A DNA stretch of 64,000 nucleotides from Piscicola geometra (GCA_943735955.1 OX030968.1:2328747-2392746), one strand, 5' to 3'. Shown: positions 11,101-21,895, counted from the stretch's first letter. Notes: generated by a model not told the origin, from the letters alone. Made by a program: numbers and translations.

Positions 11101-14100
11101 CCTATATTCTAGGTGCAATAATTGAAATGTTTTTTAACACTTCAGCCCTTGCTTAAACGGAGGAAAATGTGTGGAGAACAGGTTGAACGAGTTCACATGT
11201 GTTTGTAGGCCAGGTTATGTGGGTGTTGTGTGTGATGTGAGGCTGGACAGGTGTCTTTCGAGTCCCTGTCTATCTAATGGAACTTGCACGTGAGATGAAG
11301 GGTAGTGGAAAAGTAATTTTGAAAATTAGATTGAGGTAGAATATATTCGAAAAAATAAAAAAAGATGGATAAGTGGATAATTTAAAGTTAAAAAAATAGA
11401 TTGAAATAAGTTGAACAGAAAGATGAATAGATGTAAAAGTATACAGCGTTCATATCCCCTGAAAAAGCATATTAAAGCACACTAACATTGTTATTCTCAT
11501 AACAGCAATTCCGTGGCTTCAGATGGTTTTGTTTGCACATGTCCACAATACGCTACAGGTCTCAGGTGTGAGATTCCTGTAGATCCGTGCAGGTGATAGG
11601 GTCAAGTGGGAGGATGGAATGGGATTTTGGAGTGGGTGGAGAGAGGAGTGGTGGAGGAGGTTTTAAGCGTTATGTGGGTAAAACAGGAAATGTATAAATA
11701 ACGATAATGAAATATGAATGTGAATTCGTTAAATTGAAGAACAAGTAAGATGAGAGTAGAGAAAAACTAAGAACCAACTTTATCAGAAAAAAATGTTTAG
11801 AATGAAATTATTGAAAGTGGGTTTATTGAAATGCATTTCAACAAATAGATGGAGCATTGTATAAAACCCAGTTTCAAATTGAAATTTTCAGATCGAGTCC
11901 TTGCCAACACAACGCCCCCTGCATCAACACCCTCACCGGACCCTTGTGTGTGTGTCCCACTGGAAGCACCGGAGATAGGTGGATTTTAATGGAATATTTA
12001 TTTATTTATTGCTCTAAAAAATTAGAAAAAACATCATTTCATTTTTCTTTCACACTTAACTCAAACACCACACTCCACTATCATAACAACCATCACTTCT
12101 ATTACAAATACAGATGTGAAATTGATATAGACGAATGCTCTTCCAGCCCATGTCTCCACGCATCCACCTGCTTTGACCGCTATCAGGAGTACAGGTGGAA
12201 AAGTGTGAAAGACAATCAAGGATAGGCAAATTAAAAAAATTCATTAAATCCAGGTGTTTCTGTAGCCAAGGTTATACAGGTGTTAATTGCGAGGTGAATA
12301 TCGATGATTGCGCTCAGAAGCCCTGCTCACCTGATTCTACCTGTATTGACCTGGTCAACGACTACAGGTAATAACTTCTAGAAAATTATCTTTATTTTCC
12401 GTCTCCACCACCCTATCACCATCACCATCATCATTCTCACGACCATAATTTTTTAAACAAAAATACTAATTTTGCAGATGTGAGTGTGCAGATGGTAGTG
12501 ATGGCAAAAACTGTTCTTCTGATATTAATGAATGCATGCGTGGAGTTCAGTGTTACAATGGAGGTTGGTGTGCTCACACTTTTTTAGTCCGTTCTATTTA
12601 TCCAGTTTCAAATTTGTTCCCAATTACATCTATTCTTTCACCACAACAACTATACCATCAAATATATTCCTCAACCACTAAAACCGTCAGAGACAATAAT
12701 AAAATATAATGCAATGAAGAATATTATTAACGTGGTGTTAACCCAAAGCTTCAAGACAACAGCCTATCCACAAATCCCTCCCCCCCACCAGGAACCTGTA
12801 TAAACCGGCTGAACAGCGGCTACTTTTGTCAGTGCCAGCCAGGCTACACAGGCGTTCACTGCTCTTCTCTCATAGACCAATGCTCCTCTCAACCATGCCG
12901 TAATAACGCCACTTGCCAGACTGGTCTCAACTTTTATCGCTGCATCTGTATGGACGGATTTATAGGTTCGATATTGATGAAATGGCAATGAGACATTTTG
13001 AACTATTTGAGTTTATTTAAGTTTGAAAGAATTTTTCGTTTTAATCTACAAATACTTTGAAAAATACTATCTTATGTTGCCCCACTTTTATAACAATCAC
13101 CCTTTTTTAAACCTATTTCTTTTTTCTGTTGATTATTCATCCTTCCAACCGCAAAGGAATGAACTGTGAAACGGAAACCAATGAGTGTGTCTCAGGTCGC
13201 TGCATGAATGGAGGCAAGTGTGTCGATCTGCTGCTCCACTACCGTTGTGAATGTTTGCCTGGTGGGTGGGTGGGTGGTTAGGTGGGTGGTTGGGTGGGTA
13301 AGTGGGTGGGTGGGTAAGTGGGTGGGTGGGTAGGGGGGTAGGTGGGTGGATAGGTGGGTAGGTAGATGGGTGGGTGGGTGGGTGGGTAGGTGGGTAGGTA
13401 GGTGGGTGGGTGGGTGGGTGGGTGGTTGGGTGGGTGGGTGGTTGGGTGGGTGGATGGGTGGTTGTGTGGGTGGTTGGGTGGATGGTTGGTTGGGTGGGTG
13501 GGTGGGTGGGTGGTTGGGTGGGTGGATGGGTTGGTGGGTAGGTAGATGGGTGGGTGGTTGAGTGGGTGGGTGGTTGGGTGGGTGGGTGGTTGGGTGGGTA
13601 GTTGGGTGGGTGGGTGGGTGGGTAGGTGGTTGGGTGGGTAGGTGGGTAGATGGGTGGATGGATGGAAAAGTATGGGTGGGTGTAGGTAAATATGTGTGTT
13701 GCTGGGTAGATATTCGGGTGGGTGAATGAATGAGAAAAATGGTTTTTTAAACTAAAAAAAATATTTTCATAATGATCATTTTTCAGGATTCTATGGTAAA
13801 GACTGCGAACAAACAGCGGCATGTCAGAGATTTATAGAATCAAACCAATACGGATATTTTGATTGGCCAGTAACTAACCAATCACAAGACAGTATTATGC
13901 CATGCCCCTATAATTCGTCTAATGATTGGAGGAAGGGTGCTGTGGCAAAGAGAAGTTGTAAATTCTCAAATGGATTGGTTGCTTGGGAAATTGCAGATTA
14001 TTCTAACTGTTCTGAGGTATTTTGCTGGATTTATTGTTTTCTTTTTTTACTTATTATTTTAGTTTTTTTGAGATACTGCTGATTTTACTGTTACTGTTTA

Positions 14101-17100
14101 CCTATTCTAATTATTTTTTGAAACAACACTTTTTTCCACACTATAAGTCTTGGTCAGTCAGAGCAAGCAAACAGCTAGAGGGGTTGTTGGAGGAAGATCT
14201 GTTGAGTGTAGAGGGATTGATGAGAGTGGTGGCGATTGTGGAAGAAGTCACTCAATACCCCAGCATCAACCTTAATGTACGTCTTGTAATGTAATCGGGA
14301 GTTTTTTCAAAACTTAGTTACATTACTTTTTTTTTAATTTACCGTAAAAAAGAATATTGGTTTAATCTTATTTTTTCTTCGCTAGGTTTCTCAAATGCTC
14401 GTCAAAGTGATCAACAAAGTTTTGCGAACTAACACAACTATACTGCAACAAGCTGACCGTCTCAATAACACGAACAACAAATTAGCAACCGCCAGTCTTC
14501 GAGTAACCAAGGAATTCCCAGTTTCAAACAACACTCTTCAGTTATTCCCAGGACTTCGAATTAACAAAACGCTACAATTAGCAGCAATAAACAATTCAGA
14601 AAGTTTAAAAATTGAAAACACAACTTTAAAAAGCTCTGAATTTTTTTTATTATATCCAGAAAGTTTAGTGTTCCAATTTTTGGACAACACCGCACTGATG
14701 GATAACATGGATAGGATGATGGATGATACATTATCCCGAGTGAGAATCTCGTCTGAGGCGATGATAAGTGAGAGTTTTTTAATGAAGGATGTGGCTTCAT
14801 CCTTCAATTGGATGCATTTTGGGATGATTGGAAACCAGGTGAATTGTTCGAATTGAAATTAGGTGTTTTATTTTTTTATTTAAGTTGCAATCCATGATGC
14901 ATTGGGAAGATGTATGAGTTTGTGGTTGTAAAACTTTTTTTCTTCAATTTTTTAACTAGAAATAATTAATTAAATGAATTATCAAAACTTTGTTTCCAGA
15001 ATTTGTCTCTTTCTTTCAACAATCCCTATCATAACCAACACAACGACCCAAGTTCTGGCACAAACAACAGTCACAACAACACCAACAACACAATTTTAAC
15101 ATCCCTCTCTTTTGCCATCTTCACCATCCCGTCCATATTTCCACCTAATCAAAGTCGTTTCTTCTTTCCCTACCCAAAACAAACGGCTATCTTGAAATTT
15201 CATTCTGAAATTCTCTATGAAGATTTTGTAATTACAAACGTATCAGTCGTCAGTGACGTTGTTGCTGTTTTTTCCGAAACTTTAGTGTCAGAGCATGATG
15301 ATGATGGTGGTGAAGTTGGTGGGGGTCTTTATGGTAATGTCACAAAGAAATATCGTGCGTTTATTCCGAGTACTGACAACTCAGTAAGCTTAGGTACGTT
15401 CAAGAAAATACCCCTTCAGCAAGTGTCTTTGGTGATTTCTCATGTCATGTCGTTGGAAAAGAGTGGCTGGAAGTTAGGGTGTGCTTACTGGAAAGACCAA
15501 CGTTAGTTTTTTGGATGTTTTAATCTTTTGATTTCAAGAACAAGTTTTCAATTTTTCACTTATATTTGTTTTAAGCAAAAACATGTACCCACCCATTCAC
15601 TGTCCACACATCCACCCATATTATTAGTATGGATTTTAGACGACAACCAAGTAGCTGAAGAGGTAGATGGTTCAGTGGTGTGTAGGCATCACCACTATGG
15701 GTTTTTCACTGTCATTGTGAGTCGTAAACCCTTTCAGTTTCATTGGATCTTCAATCGAATATTATTTTTAAACTTATTCATCCACCCCCTGTTGATTTAA
15801 TTCAACTTTATTACTTGTATTTTATTTTCAGTCTTACCAAGCTCATCCCGTTTTCAACATACCTACCACCATTACCTGGATTGGACAACTGGGATGTGTG
15901 ATTGTATGTGTGTGTCTTATCCTAGTTTTCCTACCTACCTCCGCCTACATGTTAAGATTAGCTTAGATTTAACTTTTCTTAAACTCCACATTATTTCATT
16001 TACTTTTCGATGTTTTCCATCGTTCAATTCGGAATCGAAAATTTTCTTTTATTCCAACAAAACAGTTACTTCCGCTCAGAAATTCGTCATGTTATGACTC
16101 TCATCACCTGCATCATTCTCTTCCTCCTCAACATAACTTTTCTGCTACTGACTCAATGGCAACTACACTACAGCCACGACTACCACACAGACTACAATCA
16201 CTACTACCTTCAAGATAACAACGACAACAACAACTACAGCAATAACAAAAACTACAACTACATCAGCAACAGAGACTATGAAAATGACAACAGATGTGTC
16301 ACTCTTATGGCATTCTTCCACCTTTCTCTCATATTTTCCTCCCTTTGGTTCCTTGCTATAGCCATCTTCAACCTCCACAGTACCACTTCCACCTCCACCC
16401 TCTCCCGATTCAACATCATGGCAGCGTTCTTCATCGTTCTAAGTTCGCATAAAATGTTTTATCTGATGTAACTTGCTGTTTAAAAACTTGAAAATGTATA
16501 TAATAAAAAAATAATCGAAAAACGAATAGAATAAGATTCAAAGGATTTTACATTGAAAACAATTCTTCCACATAACGACTTCTGATTATCAATCAATCAA
16601 TCAATCAATCACTAATGATTTGTATAGCGCCCTTTACTAAGTGAACAAAGGCGCTCTTCAAATAAATTTGTTAAATAAAACGGTTTTTAGACCATTACCA
16701 ATATATGTATATATATAAATTAAAATATATATATAAACACACGATCAACCTCAATAATCCAACCTCACCCACCCCACCATGACAATCACCGCCAAAAAAT
16801 CACTATCACCATAAATAAAAAATTCTTTCATCACCACAATACCAACACTCATACCACAGCACAATCATTACCACATCATCCTCAAAACACAATCATCATT
16901 CTTCTCAATTTTCTGTCTTGCCACTGGTGCCGAGGCTGCGAAAGAGGGTGAAGGAGAAGTCTTTGCCAACGCTGGTACTGCTGCTGCTATGGAAAGCTTT
17001 CTCCTTTATCCTTTCTCCTTGAGCGCTTTGATTCCCTGCGGCCATCTTGGTCTGCTGCGGCCATTCTCGACAGATTCAAAACAACCAACATTTGCACTAA

Positions 17101-18881
17101 AAACATTCTAATTAATTAAATTTAATTTTTATTTAGACTTTAGATTCTAAAATTTTAATAGATTATACCCAAAACCGTTTATTCCACAAATTTATTTGAG
17201 CGGCTGCCAAAATGGCAGCCGCTAACCAAAGATATCGATAAAAGAATACGCAGTAACTCAAAATAACTCACACTAACCCACATTACTAATTTCAACCCAC
17301 CTTCTCACCTTCCCGCAGCCACCTCCACCATCCTCGTTTTCATTAACGTCCTGGTTGACATCTTCCACTACGAAGCCCTCTCCTTCTAGTGAATAAAAAA
17401 AATATGTTTTCAGTGATTTCTAATTTTGAATTTAAAAAAAATTATTTATCATTTTTCTTATAACCTAATGATTAATCTCGATTTCTAAATTTGTGAAAAA
17501 TTATTATTTTTTAAATATTTTTATTTAAATTTTTTCAACTTTTCCAGCTGTAGGACTCCGATCCAGCAAGACAACCTCTTTTACATCTCATTTATTGGGG
17601 CGATTCTGATCTTGTGGGCCTGCGTCTTTCTAACTGACGTCACCACGCTTATAAAGCAAACCATAAAGTAAAACTTGAGGAATTTTTATATATATTTAAA
17701 ACAATAAAGTTCCAAAAATGTTTTTTAAAGCTTTTTAACTTATAAACTCTGGGTTTTTAAAGCAATTAATTCAAAACTACAAGTTTATTACTTGGAAATC
17801 TTCTAATCAGAGACGAGAGGCAAGACCGCACGGACGCTACATCTTCCATCATCATCACCTTCCTCCTCACAAGCACATGGGCCTTTGGCTTGTTTGCAGC
17901 CAAGTTTGGCTTCGTATTCCTTCAAATTCTCTTTCTTCTCTTCAACACAATGTCAGGACTTCTCATGTTGTACTTCAACGTGCTTTCCAAGCCAGCTGTC
18001 AGGTCGGCACCAGCGGCTCTTTTGGATGTGATTGTCAGCAGGTATGATATTTCATTGTTAATTTTTCATTCGTCACAAGGCGTCTTTGTAATTTTTTACT
18101 GTGTTGGAATTTGTTTTAGTATGTTGCTGGGTGTTTGAAATTTTTTCACAATAATTTTTCTTTAAAGATACAAAGTGTTTTCTAAAATGTATTGCATGCA
18201 AAAAAAGCTATTTTGATTTCTTCAAAACATTTTCATCATTTCAGACAACAAAAAAGTTTCAACAACAACCTCAACAGCAACTTTTACAACAACACGAAAG
18301 CCTCTTTTAACAAAAACCCTCTATTTGTTTCGCAACAACCACTACAAAAACAACAAAACAACGACAACTTCTACAGCATCAAGCCTACTATCGTAAACAG
18401 TAAAACGACGAAGAAACCTAAAAAGCTGAACGAGAACATTAAAGAAACTGTAGGTGTTGGCTTGGTGAAAAGGCAAAAAGATGGATTTGTGGGGAGAGGA
18501 GTTGGTGACGGTAAGATGGAAGTGGATAGGTTGAAAGAGATGGGAATGCAAAAAGGGGGGATGGGGGCGATTGGAAGAGAAATTGGGCCAGAAGAAAAAG
18601 GAAAATACGCGGATACCATTGAACGACTCAAGATCCCGAGCAGTCATCAGAAGAGCAACAACGCCTATGTCAATAGAAAAAACTCAAACTTCTTGCAAAA
18701 GTACACTCAAGATAATCTAACAAGCGTCTCCGAGGCGGGAAACAACAAGTTTGCGGTTAACTCTTCAAATAATAACATATTGCTTAAGATGAAACAAAGC
18801 AATAATAACAAAAACAATAACAATAATAGAAGCACAAGCGACAACCCCTCTTTGTCCAGTGAAAAACTTACTTACATTTGA
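3864..18881 (+). CDS. Adhesion G-protein-coupled receptor: cadherin, FN3, about 29 EGF, HormR, GAIN, 7TM
   Basis: I join 32 exons: 3864-5124, 5301-5654, 5828-6751, 6906-6995, 7266-7707, 7821-8692, 8834-9004, 9118-9214, 9360-9436, 9748-9862, 10112-10356, 10572-10707, 10964-11029, 11146-11289, 11506-11592, 11892-11978, 12114-12194, 12254-12367, 12478-12563, 12792-12965, 13157-13261, 13787-14016, 14148-14276, 14386-14838, 15000-15501, 15640-15716, 15832-15950, 16066-16442, 17319-17388, 17548-17667, 17811-18041 and 18245-18881. Every junction keeps phase; the sum is 8,673 bases, about 2,890 residues. ATG at 3864 follows GCAGCC and opens a signal peptide ending near QSA, so the gene appears to start here. 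The order of domains is that of a class B2 adhesion receptor at the plasma membrane, with a long adhesive ectodomain and G-protein-coupled core. Cadherin plus EGF plus HormR recalls CELSR/flamingo, but laminin G is absent and only two cadherin-like repeats are seen. Asn/Thr/Ser-rich loops break many domains. The ligand is unknown. Confidence 0.9.
5301..5654 (+). other. Receptor exon 2: fibronectin type III domain
   Basis: The exon is a single phase 1-1 module. It reads APSQVTVSEITSNRATICWE, then VYTIHYI, then VAKVSWCHQLSALEEDSLYL and FVKAISSEAVGPLS. The conserved Trp after the N-terminal strands, the Leu/Tyr of the L-x-x-x-x-x-Y-x-x-V turn and the GPLS end fit FN3. The phases let it be read as a shuffled module. 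Confidence 0.75.
6752..6905 (+). other. Non-canonical GC-AG intron in the receptor gene
   Basis: Exon 3 ends CCTG at 6751 and the intron starts GCGAGT. The next exon starts after CAAAG at 6901-6905. Joining CAPG to GFYGPSC rebuilds a standard EGF repeat in phase; no GT donor nearby does so. GC donors with an otherwise strong consensus are a known minor class. Confidence 0.8.
9437..9747 (+). other. Receptor intron 9 with a possible alternative acceptor and stop
   Basis: The acceptor after CCCAAAG at 9747, behind a C/T-rich tract, gives an open exon 10. A second acceptor after TTATAG at 9543 is also in frame but would add an H/T/N-rich segment with TGA at 9672-9674. Use of it would truncate the protein inside EGF 18. 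Confidence 0.6.
13262..13786 (+). repeat. GGTG/GGTGGGTG minisatellite filling intron 21
   Basis: From the donor GTGGGT at 13262 to about 13670 the intron is nearly pure GTGGGTGG-type repeat with TAGG and TTGG interruptions. The acceptor is TTTTTCAG at 13786. The G runs are on the sense strand. A long Pro/Thr/His reading frame on the other strand is only the shadow of this repeat. Confidence 0.85.
13787..14016 (+). other. Receptor exon 22: end of EGF 29 and hormone-receptor domain (HormR)
   Basis: After GFYGKDCEQ, the exon reads QYGYFDWPVT, then IMPCPYNSS, GAVAKRSCKF, then LVAWEIADYSNCSE. The WPxT, CPY, A-x-R-x-C, W-x-x-x-D-x-x-x-C series is the HormR pattern found just before GAIN in many adhesion GPCRs. 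Confidence 0.85.
14148..15716 (+). other. Receptor exons 23-26: GAIN domain with degenerate GPS
   Basis: Exons 23 and 24 are helical and Leu-rich (QLEGLLEEDL, MRVVAIVEEV, QMLVKVINKVL), as in GAIN subdomain A. Exon 25 gives the beta-rich subdomain B (TILTSLSFAIFTIPSIF) with an Asn-rich loop. The GPS spans the junction 15501/15640: it has CAYWKDQ and ends VCRHHHYGFFTVI. The expected W-x-x-x-GC element and the His-Leu-Thr/Ser cleavage site are missing. Such receptors are normally uncleaved. Confidence 0.75.
16443..17318 (+). other. Receptor intron 28 with repeat-derived sequence
   Basis: This is the largest intron. It holds a (TCAA)n tract at 16589-16610, a palindrome at 16626-16655 (AGCGCCCTTT and AAAGGCGCT) and a 23-base hairpin at 17200-17222. 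A frame open from about 16880 to 17111 has no recognised domain. Parts of it look like mobile-element debris. Confidence 0.55.
17199..17223. repeat. Perfect hairpin, 11-bp arms, 3-base loop
   Basis: GCGGCTGCCA, loop AAA, TGGCAGCCGC, extended by one A-T pair. It is a GC-rich island in an AT-rich intron. CGGCCAT also occurs twice at about 17038-17068. Origin unknown; the end of a small DNA transposon is one option. Confidence 0.65.
18245..18881 (+). other. Receptor exon 32: Asn/Lys-rich cytoplasmic tail
   Basis: About 211 residues rich in N, K, Q and S, with runs such as NNNKNNNNN. No domain was recognised. Stop TGA is at 18879-18881. An AATAAA at 19219-19224 could serve as poly(A) signal. Confidence 0.75.
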
Positions 18882-19335
18882 TCGCAAAAAAATTAATTCT
18901 CGCCAAACCCAACTAATTCTTCAACAATTTTCTGTTTTGGATTCTTCGTTAACGACCCGACACTTCCCTATACTCCTCATTTTCACGACACGTACACGTT
19001 TTTTCTTACAATGTTGCACTAGATTTCTTAGTCGAATAGTTTTCTCTTCACCGATTTCTCACTTTGCCGTCTCACACATTTTTATTCTGGTTTTTATTTT
19101 CTTGTTCTAATGATGCATACAACATTATCATCTTCCAGCATCCGCTACCACATCTGGAACCTGCATTTTTGACACCGTCCAGTTTGGACTTTTCAACTAC
19201 CCACCAATCTTATTCACAAATAAAAACTTCTTTTAAAACTGTTTTTTTTCAAAGTCAAAACATAATTAAACAAATATTTTGTGTCCAGGTCTGGGCTGAT
19301 ATGTTTCAACTACTTGAACTATGAATGAATAATTA
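18882..19335. other. Gap between convergent genes
   Basis: This stretch lies between the receptor stop and the stop of the minus-strand gene and should hold both 3' UTRs. A short coding-looking frame after a CTTCCAG at 19132-19138 could be an alternative last exon, but nothing ties it to the receptor. Confidence 0.4.
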
Positions 19336-20812
19336 TTATTTTTCAATATCTTCCCTTTTTCCATTACTAGCACCATCTTCTTCTCCGTTTTCTCCTATAT
19401 TCACATTTCCACCATCATTAACAATCTCCTCAACAAAATCATCATCATCAGCATGCTCATAAAACATTTCAGCTTCACTCATCACATCTTCTTCATCAAC
19501 GGTGTAACCCCCAGTATCCTCGGCATCAGTTGGTTTATCTTCTTCATCCTCAGCATCCTCCTCGGCCACCGAGTCCAGAAGGTAGACATCATCGTCATCT
19601 GGAGTTTTTCCTCCCGCGATCGATTCTGACTTTATTTCCATCGAATCTACCACGTCATCTTCTCCATAGGGACTTCCCTCTTCTGGACTGCGGTCTCTGC
19701 AACACGTGCACTTTTCCTCCAACTTCTCGATGATCTTCCTCATTTCCACACAATCTTCCGGCTCTGCTGTTTCTGGGTTTTTTATTTTTGATGCTGCCAC
19801 CTTTAAGTCGCCGCATTTGACGTTTTTGCATTCTTTTCGGTAGTCTAGGTGGTGGAATGAAGGGTGGACGGCTTTGAAAAAACGGATGAGTAGCAAAAGA
19901 ACAATATAAATAGTGTGAAATAAACATATTAAAACAAATCATTTAACTATTTTCTAAAATGAATTAGATAGAAAAAGTAATTTAATTTTTTTTTACAACT
20001 GCTTTTATTATATTACTCAAAAGCACAAACCAATGTTCTGGTCATCTGCTCCTCCACACGCATTTTCCATCATTTCTCTCACCAACAGCCTCTCTTCCAG
20101 CCTTCCCGCCAGAAACTTTGGCGTGCAGTTGGGCTGGTACACCATCAACTCTTCCACCATGTATGTGCTCAGTTCTTGCAGCTTGCTTTTGAAAGGCTCT
20201 TTGACGTTTTCGATTGTGACATTTTTTTTGGGTTTACTGTTTTTTAAAGGTTTTGATTTCAATTTGTAAATATTTTGCGATAAGTTTACAAATAATTTAG
20301 TAAAACATCGATGTCAATTTAAGAAATGTAAAAAGTAAAATGTTTCATCTGATTATGATGACGATGAAGATTATTACTTCAATCAAGTTTCCAGGTATTT
20401 CAAACCACGCCAATACAACTCACCCTAAAGACCGAATATGTTCACACTTCTTTTTTTGACAAACTTTAGTTCGAGCCTTCGATTTTCTTTTTTCTTCTTT
20501 CTTTCTTTTCTCATCCTTTTTTTGCTTTTTCTCCAACAATTTTTTTTCTAAACTTTTTGCTTTTTTTTCTATTTTTTCGAAACAGTTCTCATGTTTCACT
20601 TTTTTCGCTTCTTTCGAGTGTGCTTCTTCTTTCTGGTCTAGTTTGTACTTCTCCTTTATAAACTCGATTCTCAGCGTTGTCGACCTGTTTGGCACTCTGG
20701 AAAATCTCAAAAAACGTTCTTCTCCTTTCAACATCACTGCTTCCACTTTCGCATTTTTCTTTTTTTCTTCGTCTTCGTCTCTCTCTCGAGCCCATTCGTC
20801 TTCACAAGGCAT
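19336..20812 (-). CDS. Lys/Glu-rich coiled-coil protein with acidic tail, unknown function
   Basis: Three minus-strand exons join in phase: 20812-20424 (donor GTGAGT), 20236-20031 (acceptor AACAG, donor GTTTGT) and 19844-19336 (acceptor CCTAG), giving 1,104 bases and 367 residues. The start chosen is the ATG at 20812 (MPCEDEWARERD). Residues about 60-125 are a highly charged Lys/Glu-rich helix, probably coiled coil (KKAKSLEKKLLEKKQKKDEK). Residues about 140-195 are a more ordered block (FKSKLQELSTYMVEELMVYQ, then CTPKFLAGRLEERLL). A Cys cluster follows (ECKNVKCGD, CTCCRD), and the last 110 residues are very acidic. I do not recognise the family. The layout, basic coil then acidic tail, would suit a nuclear or centrosomal protein, but that is only a guess. 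The gene is tail to tail with the receptor. Confidence 0.7.
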
Positions 20813-21057
20813 TCTGGAGAGACTGAAGAGCACGAGCTTTTGTAAACCTTCAATGAAGATGGGAATTTAGGTGCTCTAGTCTTCAAAGATTGGACTTTTC
20901 CACGAACCAAAGAGTGGAAAGTATGAATAAATGAGCAAAACGCTGGAAAACAATAAAATGGAAAATACTGATAAAACTGATGTTGAAAAATTGTATAAAA
21001 TAATCTGCGTTGCCAGATTACTTCAAAATAAACATTGGACGTCACGGCCTACAGTGA
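20813..21057. other. Intergenic region between divergent genes
   Basis: It separates the minus-strand gene start from the plus-strand cysteine-rich fragments and so should carry the promoter of the former. No clear motif was seen. Confidence 0.35.
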
Positions 21058-21243
21058 AAGGCAATTAAAGCTGTTTTAAATTTTCCATTAATTTATTATT
21101 GTTGGTGTCGAAAGTACGTGTCGAAGGAACCCTCGCTCTGTCGCATTAGCAGAGTCCAACAAACTTGCTGCAGTTCGTGTGCAAATAAAAAGAAAATCAA
21201 AAAACCTAAAGGGAATTTTCTAACAACTTCTGAGCTATTTTGA
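21058..21243 (+). CDS. Cysteine-rich exon fragment, PLAC/ShK-like, first module
   Basis: The open frame reads YYCWCRKYVSKEPSLCRISR, followed by VQQTCCSSCANKKK, and stops at 21241-21243. The W-C ... C ... CC-x-x-C spacing resembles PLAC and ShK-type extracellular modules, where disulfides define the fold. Splice borders are not clear. It is placed in one gene with the next two fragments because they share this spacing and strand. No signal peptide was found. Confidence 0.35.
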   Translation, partial: KAIKAVLNFPLIYYCWCRKYVSKEPSLCRISRVQQTCCSSCANKKKIKKPKGNFLTTSELF

Positions 21244-21627
21244 TAAATATTTATTATAATTTTTCATTGTGGCTCAGATACTCTTGTTAAAATATTTTAA
21301 AGCAATGGAACACATTTTTTATTGTTCAAAAAAGCACTTTAATCACACAAAACTTAAAGATACTTTATCGTTATAATTTAAGTTTCGAAACATCAAAAGT
21401 ATTTCTTTTGAGTCACAAGATGAAGCAAATAATTTGATTGTGTGCTTATAATTATATGCGAAAAGAATTTGAAACAAGCACACAAATAAATATTCCTTAC
21501 AAAATATTTTTAATTCAAATATTTTTAGTTGGTGTAAAAACATATTTTTAAGCGTAATGCAGGAGTGTAAAAGCATGCAGTGAAATTCCTTGTTTGAAGC
21601 TAATAAAATATAATTTGGCACCCTCAG

Positions 21628-21760
21628 TAAAGGGTGATTGCGAAGACGAAAAAGGTGGAATTTGTAGCGCCTGCATAATCCTCCCACTACTGCTACCAGG
21701 CGGTCATTGAGAAAAAGTGCTGTGCCACTTGCAAAAAGTTCGCCAAAGGAAGAACCGGAG
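21628..21760 (+). CDS. Cysteine-rich exon, second module, with an apparent frameshift
   Basis: One frame from an acceptor at CTCAG (21627) reads GDCEDEKGGICSAC. A second frame, shifted by one base and open from 21679, reads HYCYQAVIEKKCCATCKKF and ends at a GTGAGA donor (21761). Together they have the six-Cys order of an ShK/PLAC-like module, so either one base was lost or gained between about 21665 and 21700, or the second part is its own exon starting after CTACCAG at 21699. The donor joins in phase to the exon at 21896. Confidence 0.4.
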
Positions 21761-21895
21761 GTGAGAGGGAATGTGGGAATAAAAGTGTTGAGTGAGACAA
21801 ATAATATTTATGTGATAATTTATCATAGGTGGTTTAAGACATACATATTAAATAATTAAGATTTTGTTAAAATACAATTTATTCACGGGGAACAG

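Larger units (their letters stand above)
5828..13261 (+). other. Receptor exons 3-21: array of about 29 EGF-like repeats
   Basis: The six-Cys pattern with PC-x-NGG-x-C and CxC-x-GFYG-x-C recurs from NQPCLNGGVC at the start to NECVSGRCMNGGKC at the end. Exons 3-9 mostly hold several repeats each; exons 12-19 hold one repeat split between neighbouring exons in phase 2. Several repeats late in the array begin DINEC, DIDEC, DIDDC or TNEC, the calcium-binding type. Several repeats (for example EGF 2 in exon 3, EGF 4, and those in exons 5 and 6) have Ser/Thr/Asn-rich insertions of 20 to 70 residues between Cys 4 and Cys 5. Confidence 0.9.
15832..18041 (+). other. Receptor exons 27-31: seven membrane segments
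   Basis: TM1 is in exon 27 (ITWIGQLGCVIVCVCLILVF). TM2 (MTLITCIILFLLNITFLLL) and TM3 (CVTLMAFFHLSLIFSSLWFL) are in exon 28, separated by an Asn/Tyr-rich first extracellular loop. TM4 is rebuilt across 16442/17319. TM5 is exon 30 (FYISFIGAILILWACVFL) after the loop Cys, and TM6 and TM7 are exon 31 (WAFGLFAAK, then LQILFLLFNTMSGLLMLYF). The Cys before TM3, the H-x-x-x-x-x-x-x-x-W of TM3, WAFGL in TM6 and the N-x-x-x-G in TM7 fit class B2. Confidence 0.85.

Noticed and set aside
13133..13822. Minus-strand frame of Pro/Thr/His repeats
   Set aside because: It is the reverse of the GGTGGGTG intron minisatellite.
16880..17111. Open frame inside receptor intron 28
   Set aside because: No splice phase fits TM4, which is rebuilt without it, and no family is recognised. 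Probably repeat-derived.
19139..19240. Possible extra last exon after the receptor stop
   Set aside because: The receptor already has a complete tail and stop at 18881, and no donor before that stop clearly leads here.
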